From assembly GCF_030316765.1 (NCBI RefSeq), contig NZ_JASZYT010000002.1:682001-746000 (forward strand): a stretch of DNA of 64,000 nt. The letters run 5' to 3'. The stretch is from Variovorax saccharolyticus (GTDB lineage Bacteria; Pseudomonadota; Gammaproteobacteria; Burkholderiales; Burkholderiaceae_C). The notes beneath the pieces were generated by a model that did no database searches, was not told the DNA's origin, and was given only the letters and a program-made list of their open reading frames with translations. The position numbers were made by a program, and so were the translations under genes. Shown piece by piece: positions 9,854-21,144 of the stretch (its first letter is position 1; the number at the start of each line of letters is the position of its first letter).

Positions 9854-10906
9854 ATGAATGTACTAAACGAAAATACAACAAGTACTGCCATACCCTCCCA
9901 ACCGGGATCGCAGCGGGTCGCTGCGCCCTGGCTGCCGATCGAGAGGCTTGACGGCAGATCGCTGCAATACGACGACTTTCTCGCTCGCTTCGTGCATGGC
10001 GACCGGCCGGTCGTCATCACGAACATCTGCCAGGCCTGGCCGGCGATGCGCGAGTGGACGCCGGAGAAGCTCGCGCGCCGGCTCGGCAGCAAATCGGTGC
10101 CGATCGGCTATGGCCGCGAGATGCCCTTCGACCGCTTCATCGCGGAGGTGCTGGCCTCCAGCGCGGAGCAGCCGGGCCCCTACATGTACCGCTCGTTCCT
10201 GCACGACGTGCTGCCGGAGCTGCTGCCGGACGTGATGCCACCGCACGACTTCGCCTTCCCGCGCCGCTACGCGAGCCCGCTGATGCCGGAGAAATGGCGT
10301 CGGCCCGACGGCTACCTGAAGTTGCTGATCGGCGGGGTCGGCAGCAAGTTTCCGGTGATGCATTTCGACGCCGACAACCAGCACGCCCAGATCACCCAGG
10401 TCTATGGCGACAAGGAGTTCGTGGTCTTTTCGCCCGCCGACAGCCCCTGCATGTACCCGCGCGCCGCGTTTCCCAACCAGTCGATGGTCGACGACCCGGT
10501 GCAGCAGGACCGCGCGCGTTTCCCGCTGCTCGCCCAGGCCACGCTGTATCGGACCGTGCTCAAGCCCGGGGAGATGGTCTTCGTGCCGGCGCGCTGGTGG
10601 CATGCGGCGCGCGCGCTGTCGACCTCGATCTCGCTGTGCACCAACATGCTCGACGAATCCAACTGGCAGGGCTTCCACGACGAGGTGGTGGCCGGGGTGG
10701 CGAAGACTTCGCCCGAGGACGCCAGCCGGCTCGGCCGGCAGCTGCAGCGCGTCGACGGCTGGCTCACGCGGCTCGAGCGCTTCCAGCGGCGCCGGCCCGG
10801 CCTGGCGCGCGCACTGCTCTTTCCCGCCATGCTCGCGCCGCTCACGGCCGAGTCTGCGCCGGACCCGTCGAGACGCCAGTTGCGCATCCGCGTTCCGAGC
10901 GCCTGA
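9854..10906 (+). CDS. JmjC/cupin-like domain protein (putative Fe(II)/2-oxoglutarate hydroxylase family)
   Basis: A 350-residue cytoplasmic protein of the cupin-8/JmjC type. The fold signature is visible: RPVVITNICQAWPAMREWTP at the N-terminus, an HxD iron motif in PVMHFDADNQHAQITQVYG (about residue 175), and the distal histidine in GEMVFVPARWWHAARALS (about residue 255). This places two His and one Asp as metal ligands. Related proteins hydroxylate protein or small-molecule substrates; the substrate here is unknown. A low-GC leader (9835-9890) precedes and includes the first codons. No operon partner. Confidence 0.68.
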   Translation: MNVLNENTTSTAIPSQPGSQRVAAPWLPIERLDGRSLQYDDFLARFVHGDRPVVITNICQAWPAMREWTPEKLARRLGSKSVPIGYGREMPFDRFIAEVLASSAEQPGPYMYRSFLHDVLPELLPDVMPPHDFAFPRRYASPLMPEKWRRPDGYLKLLIGGVGSKFPVMHFDADNQHAQITQVYGDKEFVVFSPADSPCMYPRAAFPNQSMVDDPVQQDRARFPLLAQATLYRTVLKPGEMVFVPARWWHAARALSTSISLCTNMLDESNWQGFHDEVVAGVAKTSPEDASRLGRQLQRVDGWLTRLERFQRRRPGLARALLFPAMLAPLTAESAPDPSRRQLRIRVPSA

Positions 10907-10956
10907 ACGCTTTCCGGCCGGCCGGGCGCAGGTCGCCGCAGCGGGGCGAAGCTAGG

Positions 10957-12000
10957 CTAGGGCGCCGTGATCCGCCCGAACCAGAGCAGCGACAGCGTGG
11001 CCGCAGTCAGCGCGACCAGTGCCGAGACGAGCGTCAGCAAGCCGGTGAGTTCGGTCTCCCGTGTCATCACCTGCACGCGGGAGCCGAGATTCTCGTAGAC
11101 GCTGCGCAGCGTCTGCGCGGTGCCGGCATGGTGGTACTCGCCGCCGGTCATGCGCGCCACTTCGCGCAAGGTCGGTTCGTCCAGCTTCATGTAGATCGCC
11201 ATGCCTTCGGGCAGGGCCACGGCGCCATCCACGGTCCCCAGCCCGACCACGTAGATGCGCACGCCGCGGTCGGCCGCCATCTTCGCCGCCGCCAGCGTAT
11301 CGACTCCGGTCGTCCGGCGGCCGTCGCTCAGCAGGATGATCGCGGCGGAGTCGTATGAGCCCGGCGCCACCGGCGTGATCTGCCTGGGCGGCGGCTTCGC
11401 CTTCTCGTCCAGGCTGCGCCCGGGCTGCCGGCTGCCCAGGGTCATGTCGCCGAGGTCGATGCCGTGCTCCGGAAACAGCTCGGCCAGGCACAGCACGATG
11501 GCATCGCCGACCGCGGTCCCCATCTGCATCTGGAAGGCGTCGATGCTGGCGACCAGGGCCTCGCGGTCTAGCGTGGCGCGCTGGGCCACGTGGCTGCTGC
11601 CGGCGAAGGTGACGAGCCCGACCTCGATGTGCCGGGGCAGTTCGCGCAGGAACAGCTTCGCCGCTTCCTGCGCTGCGGCGAGCCGGGTCGGCTCGACGTC
11701 GCTGACCCGCATGCTGAGGGAAACGTCCATGGCGAGCATGATCGAGGACCGCGCCCCGGGCAGCGCCACGCGGGCCACGGGGCGGGCCGCGGCCAGCAGC
11801 AGGCCCGAGCAGGCCAGCAGCAGCAGGACCGGCGGCAGGTGACGGCGCCAGCTGCGGCCGGCCGCGGCCGCGCGGACGTCGACCAAGCTGCTGTAGTGCA
11901 GGGCGGCCTTGCTCCGGCGGCGCAGCAGCCAGGCGTAGGCCGCCGGCAGCGGTACCAGCGCCAGCAGGAGCCAGAGGTACTGGGGCCAGAGGAAGGACAT
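10957..12000 (-). CDS. VWA-domain membrane protein, BatA-like
   Basis: A 347-residue inner-membrane protein. It starts MSFLWPQYLWLLLALVPLPA (first membrane segment), followed by an RRRSKAALHYSS linker and a second membrane segment near residues 55-72. The von Willebrand A domain (about 85-290) has the MIDAS start MLAMDVSLSMRVSD with DxSxS, and IILLSDGRRTTG. A final membrane segment (GLLTLVSALVALTAATLSLL) lies near the C-terminus. This matches the BatA/BatB aerotolerance-type family, usually in an operon with an AAA ATPase; none is present here, so it may be a stand-alone member. The ATG at 12000 gives the correct membrane start. Confidence 0.72.
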   Translation of the reverse strand: MSFLWPQYLWLLLALVPLPAAYAWLLRRRSKAALHYSSLVDVRAAAAGRSWRRHLPPVLLLLACSGLLLAAARPVARVALPGARSSIMLAMDVSLSMRVSDVEPTRLAAAQEAAKLFLRELPRHIEVGLVTFAGSSHVAQRATLDREALVASIDAFQMQMGTAVGDAIVLCLAELFPEHGIDLGDMTLGSRQPGRSLDEKAKPPPRQITPVAPGSYDSAAIILLSDGRRTTGVDTLAAAKMAADRGVRIYVVGLGTVDGAVALPEGMAIYMKLDEPTLREVARMTGGEYHHAGTAQTLRSVYENLGSRVQVMTRETELTGLLTLVSALVALTAATLSLLWFGRITAP

Positions 12001-12149
12001 GGGCGGGCGTGGCGGATCCGGTGCAACTCGGCCGTCGCGATCCGGCGCCGGCAGGCGAGCACGCGCGTTTCTTCGCAGTGCGGCAATATCGTGCCTGCGA
12101 AGCCTTGCCTTCGCAACCTCCTTCGGCCGTGCGAAACGGCCCGGACGCT

Positions 12150-13280
12150 TCAGCCGCCCGGCTCCTGCGCCGTGACGCGCCAGGCCGCCACCTTGCGGTG
12201 GAAGCCCTTGAGTTCCAGCTCGCCGATCTCCTGGATCGACCAACCGGCATCGAGCGGCAGGTCCTGCAAGGCGCCCTGGACGCGTTGCGAGATCAGGATC
12301 TCGCCGCCGGCCGCTTCGGCGCACAGGCGTGCCGCCAGGTTGGTCACGGTGCCGATGGCGCCGTAGTCGATGCGGCCGTCGAAGCCGATGCCGCCGAGAG
12401 TCGCGAAGCCCTGGGCGATGCCGACGCCCATGTGCAGGTCGTAGCCCCGGCGGCGCCATTGGCCGCTGAGCGCGACCATCTCGCGCTGCATCTGCACGGC
12501 CATGCGCAAGGCCCGCGCCGGCGCGTCGGCCACCGGCTGCGGATCGTTGAAGAAGATCATCATCCCGTCGCCCGAGAAGCGCTCCAGCGTGCCTTCATGG
12601 TCGAGCACCAGGCGGCCCATCGCGGCATGGTACTGGGCCAGCACGGCCATCACCTCCTCGGGGTCCGCGGTCTCGGTGAAGGCGGTGAATCCGCGCAGGT
12701 CGAGGAAGACGACGGTGATCTCGCGCCGGTGGCTGCGCAGCGGATCGTCGGCGCCGCCGGCCAGGATCGCCTCCGCCAGTTGCGGCGAGAAGAAGCGCTT
12801 GAGCTGGCCCACGCGCTCGAGCTGCGTCACGCTCTCGGCCACGCGCTGCTCGAGCGTGCTGTTCCACGCCTGCAGCTCGGTGCGCTGGCGCTGCACCTCG
12901 TCGTACAGCGCCTTCACCCGAAGCAGGGAACGCACGCGGGCCAGCAGCTCGGCCTGGTGGATCGGCTTGCCGAGGAAATCGTCGGCTCCCGCGTTCAGGC
13001 CGTTCACGCGCTCCTGCTCGGGATCCAGCGCCGTCACCAGCACCACGGGCAGGACGGCGAGGGCGGGATCGGCGCGGATCGCGCGGCAGACGTCGTAGCC
13101 GTTCATGCCCGGCATCATCACGTCCAGCAGCACCAGGTCGGGCGGGTCGGCGGCGATGCGCGCCAGCGCCTCTTCGCCCGACGCAGCGGTGCTGACGCGG
13201 TAACCGCGCGCCGTGAGGACATCGGCCAGCAGCCGGACGTTCTTGTCGACGTCGTCGACGACCAGGACATGCGCATTCAT
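12150..13280 (-). CDS. Response regulator with class III adenylate/guanylate cyclase output domain
   Basis: A 376-residue protein: receiver domain (1-120, acidic pocket VVDDVDKN and phospho-acceptor Asp in LLDVMMPGMNGYD), a coiled-coil linker, then a class III cyclase catalytic domain (about 185-345). Both metal-binding aspartates are visible (VVFLDLRGFTAF and RFSGDGMMIFF), as is GAIGTVTNLAARL, so the cyclase should be active; cAMP or cGMP cannot be decided. Its start overlaps a tiny coupled reading frame after the kinase gene, and the two genes form one operon, so the kinase upstream is its likely partner. Confidence 0.85.
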   Translation of the reverse strand: MNAHVLVVDDVDKNVRLLADVLTARGYRVSTAASGEEALARIAADPPDLVLLDVMMPGMNGYDVCRAIRADPALAVLPVVLVTALDPEQERVNGLNAGADDFLGKPIHQAELLARVRSLLRVKALYDEVQRQRTELQAWNSTLEQRVAESVTQLERVGQLKRFFSPQLAEAILAGGADDPLRSHRREITVVFLDLRGFTAFTETADPEEVMAVLAQYHAAMGRLVLDHEGTLERFSGDGMMIFFNDPQPVADAPARALRMAVQMQREMVALSGQWRRRGYDLHMGVGIAQGFATLGGIGFDGRIDYGAIGTVTNLAARLCAEAAGGEILISQRVQGALQDLPLDAGWSIQEIGELELKGFHRKVAAWRVTAQEPGG

Positions 13281-13296
13281 CGAAGCATCTCCGTGC

Positions 13297-15768
<2,472 letters not shown>

Positions 15769-15907
15769 GGCCCGCCCATTGGACAACGTCGCCCGCACGA
15801 TGGGAAGAGCGGGCGGGTAGGCCTATTGGCCGAGTCGGCATCTCGCCCGCGGCGCGGGCGCGGGCGCAGAATCGATCCAGCGGCTGCCGGCGACAAGGAG
15901 AGAACTG

Positions 15908-16891
15908 ATGCGCAGCAGGATCTGGTGGGTACTTCTTTGCGCCATGCTGGCGGTCTGCGCCTCGGTGGCGCAGGCTCAGCAGTCCAGGAAGGTTCCCCGC
16001 CTGGGCTATCTGGCGGCCGTTTCGGCCAGCGCCGACGCGCCACGGCTGGAGGCGTTCCGGCGCGGGCTGCGCGATCTCGGCTATGTCGAAGGGCAGAGCA
16101 TCCTTATCGACTACCGCCACGAGAGCCACGACCTGCAGCGGCTGCCGAGCCTGGCAGCGGAGCTGATCGCCCTCGACATCGACGTCCTCGTCGCCGTGAC
16201 CTCGAACGCGGCGCAGGCCGCCGCCCGGACCACGCGGTCCGTCCCGATCGTCTTCATGGGCGTCACGGACCCGATCGCCACCGGGCTGGCCGAGAGCCTG
16301 GCGCGGCCCGGCGGCAACGCCACCGGCATCACCAACGTGGCGGCGATCCTCACCGGCAAGCGACTCGAGCTCCTGAAGGAGGTCCTTCCCTCGGTCAAGC
16401 GGGTGGCGGTGCTGTGGGACCCGCTCGCGCCCGGCTCCGTCCCCCAGTGGCAGGCCAGCCAGGTGCCGGCGGAGACGCTCGGCCTCCAGCTGTATTCGAT
16501 GGAGGCCAGCAGCGCCGCTGCCTATGTCGATGCCTTCAAGGATGCGGTCAAGGCGCGTAGCACCGCGGTGTGGGTGACCCTGAACCCGGTGGCCAACTCG
16601 AACCAGAAGACGATCGCGGAGATGGCCATCGCGCACGGGCTGCCGACGATCTGCGCCCGCAGCGACTACGCCGAGAACGGCTGCCTGATGGCCTACGGGC
16701 CCGGCTATGGCAACGAGGGCAAGGACGGCGCGCGCTATGTCGACAGGATCCTCAAGGGCGCCAAGCCCGCCGACCTGCCGATCGAGCAGCCGACGAAGTT
16801 CGAGCTGCTGGTCAACCTGCAGACCGCGAAGCGGCTCGGCCTGACGATCCCGCGGGCGGTGCTGAACCGGGCCGACAAGCTGATCCAGTGA
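15908..16891 (+). CDS. Periplasmic ABC-type substrate-binding protein (PF04392-like)
   Basis: A 327-residue exported binding protein. Signal peptide: RIWWVLLCAMLAVCASVAQA, cleaved before QQSRKVP. The body has RLGYLAAVSASADAPRLEAF, GLRDLGYVEGQ, PSVKRVAVLWDP and LPTICARSDYAENG, the pattern of the ABC_sub_bind family common in Burkholderiales. No permease or ATPase gene is nearby; instead a sensor kinase-cyclase pair is divergent, 139 bp away. A role as ligand receptor for that kinase, rather than transport, is an inference from context. Confidence 0.82.
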   Translation: MRSRIWWVLLCAMLAVCASVAQAQQSRKVPRLGYLAAVSASADAPRLEAFRRGLRDLGYVEGQSILIDYRHESHDLQRLPSLAAELIALDIDVLVAVTSNAAQAAARTTRSVPIVFMGVTDPIATGLAESLARPGGNATGITNVAAILTGKRLELLKEVLPSVKRVAVLWDPLAPGSVPQWQASQVPAETLGLQLYSMEASSAAAYVDAFKDAVKARSTAVWVTLNPVANSNQKTIAEMAIAHGLPTICARSDYAENGCLMAYGPGYGNEGKDGARYVDRILKGAKPADLPIEQPTKFELLVNLQTAKRLGLTIPRAVLNRADKLIQ

Positions 16892-16918
16892 ACCGGCTGC
16901 AGGCCGGCGGCCGGGCGT

Positions 16919-17605
16919 TCAGTCGTCCGCGGTGCCGGCGGCTGCGCCGCTCGCGGCGAAGAACGGCATCGGATCGATCGCGCTGCCGTTGCGGCGCAGT
17001 TCGAAGTGCAGCTTCACGGTGGCGGACTCGGTGTCCCCCATGCGGGCGATCACCTGGCCGCGCTTCACGGCCTGGCCCTCCTTGACGAGCAGCTCGCTGT
17101 TGTGGGCGTAGGCCGACATGTAGGTGGCGTCGTGCTTGATCATCACCAGCCGGCCGTAGCCGCGCAGCGTGGCCGCCGCGAAGACCACCTTGCCGTCGCC
17201 GGCGGCGCGGACCGGATCGCCCTTCGCCCCCGCGAAATCCACGCCCTTGTTCGAGCGGCCGTCGAAGCGCGCCACGACGGCGCCGCTCGCGGGCCGCTGG
17301 TAGCTGCGGTCGGGCTTGACCGACGCCACGGGCCTGTCGGCCTCGTTGCGAGGCTGCGCCTTCTTCGATCCGGCGGCCGGCTTCGCCTTGGAAGCCTTGG
17401 CCGACTGGGTCGCCCGCTGCGGCTTGGACGATGGCGTGCCGCGCGAAGCTTCGGTGCGCGCTGCGGAGCTTGCGGCCGAGGCCGGCGCCGCGCTCTTCGG
17501 CGGCGGCGAGGTGGATGTCGCACATCCGATCAGCAGCGAGCCCGCGATCGCGCAGGCGAGGCCTGATGCGGCCCGGTGGATGAATGTCTTGGACTGACCT
17601 GTCAT
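16919..17605 (-). CDS. NlpD/EnvC-like degenerate M23 (LytM) lipoprotein
   Basis: A 228-residue lipoprotein: signal GLACAIAGSLLIGC with Cys as lipidation site, an Ala/Ser/Lys-rich linker, then a LytM domain (about 110-220). The domain reads SNKGVDFAGAKGDPVRAAGDG, RGYGRLVMIKHDATYMSAYAHN and KLHFELRRNGSAIDPM. The positions of zinc ligands in active M23 peptidases are changed (N for H before the GVD, K for the first H of HLH), as in E. coli NlpD, which activates amidases and does not itself cleave. Unlike NlpD there is no LysM domain. Probable role: amidase activation in cell separation. Confidence 0.75.
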   Translation of the reverse strand: MTGQSKTFIHRAASGLACAIAGSLLIGCATSTSPPPKSAAPASAASSAARTEASRGTPSSKPQRATQSAKASKAKPAAGSKKAQPRNEADRPVASVKPDRSYQRPASGAVVARFDGRSNKGVDFAGAKGDPVRAAGDGKVVFAAATLRGYGRLVMIKHDATYMSAYAHNSELLVKEGQAVKRGQVIARMGDTESATVKLHFELRRNGSAIDPMPFFAASGAAAGTADD

Positions 17606-17649
17606 GCGTCGACTGTAAAGGCAGCTGCGGCAGCCCGACGCCGGACGGC

Positions 17650-18549
17650 TCACACGAGCTGCGCGGCGAGCAACTCGCGCACGCGGGTGACCAGCTCTGG
17701 TTCGGCGCGGCGCGCCGGCAGGAACTGGAAGGCCACGCGCGGCAGCGACGGCAGGCCGTGCGGCGCCGGCAGCCGTGCCACGCCGGCGCAAAGCGCCGAT
17801 TCGTTGAGGCAGGCCACGCCGAGCCCGGCCGCCAGGGCCGACTGCAGGCCGGCCACGCCGGAGGCGACATGGGCCACCGCGTGCGGCACGCGCCGCTCCC
17901 GCAGCAGGCGGATCGTGAACTGGTGCAGCGAACAGCTGTCGGGCAGCACCAGCAGCCGCAGCGGCTCGCCGCGCACGATGCGATGGCCCTCCGCGGCGAC
18001 CCAGGCGAGCGCTTCGCGGCGCAGCGGCGCGCCGGGCCCGCGGGCGCCGGTCCTGGATGCGGCCGGGTTGATGCGCATCGCCAGGCCGATGTCGAACTCG
18101 CCGCGGCCGAATGCGGCTTCCATGGCGCTGCCCTGCAACACGTTCACGTGCAGGCGAAGCTGCGGGTAGCTCTGGCCGAGCCGGCTCAGCAGCCGGCTCA
18201 GTTCACCGGGCCTGAAGTAGTCGGTGACCGCGAGCCGCAGCTCGCCCTGCAGCGTCTCGCCGCCGAGGTCGCGCAGGGCCTCGTCGCTCGCCGCGAGCAG
18301 GCGGCGGGCATGCGCGAGCAGGCGAAGGCCGGCGGGCGTCGGCGCCACGCCGGCCTTGCTGCGGGTCAGGAGCGTGTGGCCGATGCGCTGCTCGAGCTTG
18401 CGCATCTTCTCGCTGACCGCGGACTGCGAGAGGAACACCACCGGCGCCGCCGCGGTCAGGCTGCCCGCATCGACCACCGCGACCAGGGTCCGGAGCTGTT
18501 CGAGATCGAGTGGCTGCATTCGGATATCCATTCTAGAAACAGATGACAT
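17650..18549 (-). CDS. LysR-family transcriptional regulator
   Basis: A 299-residue LysR regulator. The HTH is at about residues 14-72 (LEQLRTLVAVVDAGSLTAAA, then LSQSAVSEKMRKLEQRIGHTLL) and the effector domain follows (ELRLAVTDYFRPGELSRLL). It is divergent from the tautomerase gene (starts about 80 bp apart), which is its most likely target. The ligand is unknown. The ATG at 18549 is used; an ATG six codons in (MDIRMQPLD) is equally possible. Confidence 0.87.
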   Translation of the reverse strand: MSSVSRMDIRMQPLDLEQLRTLVAVVDAGSLTAAAPVVFLSQSAVSEKMRKLEQRIGHTLLTRSKAGVAPTPAGLRLLAHARRLLAASDEALRDLGGETLQGELRLAVTDYFRPGELSRLLSRLGQSYPQLRLHVNVLQGSAMEAAFGRGEFDIGLAMRINPAASRTGARGPGAPLRREALAWVAAEGHRIVRGEPLRLLVLPDSCSLHQFTIRLLRERRVPHAVAHVASGVAGLQSALAAGLGVACLNESALCAGVARLPAPHGLPSLPRVAFQFLPARRAEPELVTRVRELLAAQLV

Positions 18550-18627
18550 GTATCATATCTTCCCGCTTTTCAGATGGAAATGCAGTTCCGACAATGAAGT
18601 CTCTTTCACTGCATGAGGTTTCTCGCC

Positions 18628-19026
18628 ATGCCGCACATCGTCATTCATCTCTCCGGCCAGCCCGACGCCCGGCTCACCCGCAAGGTCGTCGACAAGGTGT
18701 CGCAGCTGACCCAGTCCGTGCTCGACAAGAAGCTGCCCGTGATCGCGATCACGGTGCAGTACATCGCCGCCGACAGTTGGTTCGTCGGCGGCCAGTCGCT
18801 CGCGGAGCTCGGGAAGTCGGCCTTTCACCTCGACATCAGCATCACGGACGAGACCAACACCAAGGCCGAGAAGGCGCGCTACCTGCGCGAGGTCCATGCC
18901 GCGATGGCCGAGCTCAGGAGCGACCTGCACGAGGTGTCGTACGTGCACCTGATCGATGCCCGGGCCGCCGCCTACGGCTACGGCGGCAAGACCCAGGAAT
19001 TCCGGCACCAGCAGGCTGGAGTGTGA
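18628..19026 (+). CDS. Tautomerase-superfamily (4-oxalocrotonate tautomerase-like) protein
   Basis: A 132-residue protein starting MPHIVIHLSGQPDARLTRKVV. Starting at 18628 rather than five codons earlier leaves Pro immediately after Met; the amino-terminal Pro is the catalytic base in the tautomerase superfamily. Length corresponds to the longer, double-unit members. The C-terminal half (VHLIDARAAAYGYGGKTQE) resembles tautomerase_3/PptA-type. Substrate not known. Divergent from a LysR gene. Confidence 0.75.
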   Translation: MPHIVIHLSGQPDARLTRKVVDKVSQLTQSVLDKKLPVIAITVQYIAADSWFVGGQSLAELGKSAFHLDISITDETNTKAEKARYLREVHAAMAELRSDLHEVSYVHLIDARAAAYGYGGKTQEFRHQQAGV

Positions 19027-19063
19027 GCAGAAAGGCCGGCGCCGGGCCGCTCCCAAGGCGGGG

Positions 19064-19435
19064 CTATACCGCGGCGTAGGCCACGATCTCGATCTTCATG
19101 CCCGGCACCACCAGGCCGGCGACGCCCATGCTCGAGCGGTTCGGGTAGGGCGCAGCGAAGAACTCGCGGTACACGCGGTCGATCGCCGGCATGTCCTTGA
19201 CGTCGGTCATGTAGATCAGCACCTGCGTGACGTCGTCGAGCCGGCCGCCCGCGGCTTGCACCGCGCGCTGCAGGTTGGCGAAGGTCAGGCGGGCCTGATC
19301 CTCGATGGCGCCGGTGTCGATGCTGCCGTCGGGGCGCACCGGGCCATGGGCGGTGAACAGCAGGCCCGAGGCCTTCACGGCCCATGAAAAAGGCTGCGCC
19401 AGTGCCGGCAGGCCGGTGTCGACGATCTCCTTCAC
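19064..19435 (-). CDS. RidA family (YjgF/YER057c/UK114) enamine/imine deaminase
   Basis: A 123-residue member of the RidA family, which hydrolyses reactive enamine/imine intermediates released by PLP enzymes. Motifs: PFSWAVKASGLLFTAHGPV, QARLTFANLQRAVQAAGG, VTQVLIYMTDVKDM and PYPNRSSMGVAGLVVPGMKIEIVA. The usual catalytic Arg position is occupied by RSSMG. The GTG start overlaps the stop of the upstream aminotransferase (GTGA), showing translational coupling; this fits a RidA that protects against side-products of that PLP enzyme. Confidence 0.87.
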   Translation of the reverse strand: MKEIVDTGLPALAQPFSWAVKASGLLFTAHGPVRPDGSIDTGAIEDQARLTFANLQRAVQAAGGRLDDVTQVLIYMTDVKDMPAIDRVYREFFAAPYPNRSSMGVAGLVVPGMKIEIVAYAAV

Positions 19436-20649
19436 GAGAGCACCGCCGCCATCGACTGCGCGACGTGGTCCACGTTGGCGCTGGTCAGCCCCGACAGGCA
19501 CATCCGGCCCGAACGCACCAGGTAGACCGCATGCTCGTCGCGCAGCCGTGCCACCTGCGCCTCGCCGAGGCCGGTGTAGCTGAACATGCCGCGTTGCGTG
19601 ACCAGGTAGCCGAAGTCGCGCCGGCCCTGGAACTTCTCGTCGAGCACCGCCAGCAGGCGTTCGCGCATGGCGCGGATGCGGCGGCGCATGGCGGCGGTCT
19701 CGTCGGTCCAGAGCGCGAACAGCGCCGGGTCCTGCAGCACGCGGGTGATCACGCGGGCGCCGTGCGTGGGCGGGGTCGAGTAATTGCGGCGCACCGTCGC
19801 CTTGAGCTGGCCCAGCACGGTCTCGGCTGCCGCGCGGTCCTCGCACACCACGCTGAGGCCGCCGCAGCGCTCGCCGTACATCGAGAAGTTCTTGGACAAG
19901 GAGTTGGCGGCGAAGAAGGGGATGCCCGCGTCGGCCAGCGCGCGCAGGGCGAAGGCGTCCTCGTCGAGGCCGTCGCCGAAGCCCTGGTAGGCGATGTCGA
20001 TGAAGGGGATCAGGCCGCGCTCGCGCAGCACCGGGATCAGCGACTCCCATTGCGCTTTCGACAGGTCGACCCCGGTCGGGTTGTGGCAGCTCGCATGCAG
20101 CAGCACGATGCTGTGGCGCGGCAGGGCGTCGAGGCTCTCCAGCATGCGGTCGAACGAGAGGCCGCCGGTGGCCGGGTCGTAGTAGGGATAGGTCTTCACC
20201 TCCAGGCCGGCGCCTTCGAAGATGGCCCGGTGGTTGTCCCAGGTCGGGTCGCTGACCCAGACGCCGGCTTCGGGGAAGTAGCGCCGCAGGAAGTCGGCGC
20301 CGACCTTCAGCGCGCCGGAGCCGCCCAGGGTCTGCAGGGTGGCGATGCGGCCGCTGGCGACGGCCTCGTGCGCAGCGCCGAACAGCAGGCGCTGCACGGC
20401 GCTGCGGAAGTCGGCGATGCCCTCGATCGGCAGGTAGGGACGCGGACCGATATCCTGCAGCAGCGCGGTCTCCGCGCGGCGCACCGACCCCAGCACCGGC
20501 AGGCGGCCTTCATCGTCGAAATAGACCCCGATGCTGAGGCTGACCTTGTGGGCCCGCGGATCGGCCTGGAAGGCTTCCATGAGGGACAGGATCGGGTCGC
20601 CCTCGTAGGGCGGTACATGGCTGAACAGCGAGGGAGACGGAGCGGTCAT
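19432..20649 (-). CDS. Aromatic amino acid aminotransferase (class I, TyrB-like)
   Basis: A 405-residue class I PLP aminotransferase, probably for Tyr/Phe/Asp. Characteristic stretches: HVPPYEGDPILSLMEAFQAD, LGGSGALKVGADFLRRY, SDPTWDNHRAIFEGAGL, LHASCHNPTGVDLS and the PLP-binding lysine in SLSKNFSMYGER; the C-terminal arginine is in SGRMCLSGL. The ATG at 20649 (MTAPSPS) is preferred to one 34 codons earlier because the latter would begin inside the palindromic control region. Operon with ridA. A 10-bp palindromic operator lies about 75-105 bp upstream. Confidence 0.9.
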   Translation of the reverse strand: MTAPSPSLFSHVPPYEGDPILSLMEAFQADPRAHKVSLSIGVYFDDEGRLPVLGSVRRAETALLQDIGPRPYLPIEGIADFRSAVQRLLFGAAHEAVASGRIATLQTLGGSGALKVGADFLRRYFPEAGVWVSDPTWDNHRAIFEGAGLEVKTYPYYDPATGGLSFDRMLESLDALPRHSIVLLHASCHNPTGVDLSKAQWESLIPVLRERGLIPFIDIAYQGFGDGLDEDAFALRALADAGIPFFAANSLSKNFSMYGERCGGLSVVCEDRAAAETVLGQLKATVRRNYSTPPTHGARVITRVLQDPALFALWTDETAAMRRRIRAMRERLLAVLDEKFQGRRDFGYLVTQRGMFSYTGLGEAQVARLRDEHAVYLVRSGRMCLSGLTSANVDHVAQSMAAVLS

Positions 20650-20721
20650 GAAGAAGTCCCGGGTAGGCGTTGCGAAGCCCAGATTCTTCAATTGGCGGTT
20701 CAGTATGCCAAGGGTTTTTTG

Positions 20722-20755
20722 ATCAATGCATGTATTGACCAACAAATGCATTGAT
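20722..20755. promoter_or_regulatory. Palindromic operator upstream of the aminotransferase-ridA operon
   Basis: ATCAATGCAT (20722-20731) and ATGCATTGAT (20746-20755) are perfect inverted repeats separated by 14 bp, centre spacing 24 bp, in an A+T-rich patch. A dyad of this size suggests a dimeric regulator (GntR, Lrp or TetR-type). The regulator is not adjacent. On the minus strand the site lies about 75 bp before the aminotransferase start and would cover its promoter. Confidence 0.55.
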
Positions 20756-20810
20756 AAAGGATGTTTTATGCGCGCCTGCCAGCCACATGCCGGGCAGGCG
20801 CGCGAAGGCC

Positions 20811-21098
20811 TCAGTTGCGCCGGTAGGTGGTGTCGCCGTAGGTGGCCGCGCCTGCCGCCGTGATCGTGCGCGCACCGGCCCGAACCTGGGCCCTGTCAGC
20901 CGCATCGACCCGCGCCGCGACGCCGGTGCCGCCGTTGCTGATCTGCATCGGCTGCAGGGCTTGCGCCCGCACCTCGGCGCGCGTCTGCGTCGACTGGAAG
21001 GGCTGGGGCGGCAGCGGGTTCTGTTCGCCCTGGAAGGCCTGGGCGACCAGTGCCGAGAGGCCGCTCAGGGCTGCGATCGCGATCTGTCTGGAGTTCAT
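20811..21098 (-). CDS. Small secreted protein, DUF4148-like
   Basis: A 95-residue protein with a signal-like start (MNSRQIAIAALSGLSALVAQA) and a short Ala/Gln-rich body containing TRAEVRAQALQ, resembling the DUF4148 signature (xRAEVxAE). The C-terminus is ARTITAAGAATYGDTTYRR. Function unknown; probably periplasmic. A similar protein is at 54220-54570. Confidence 0.55.
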   Translation of the reverse strand: MNSRQIAIAALSGLSALVAQAFQGEQNPLPPQPFQSTQTRAEVRAQALQPMQISNGGTGVAARVDAADRAQVRAGARTITAAGAATYGDTTYRRN

Positions 21099-21144
21099 GG
21101 CGATGTCCTCGTGAAGTGGATGAAGGCCCTGGCGTGATTCGCGC

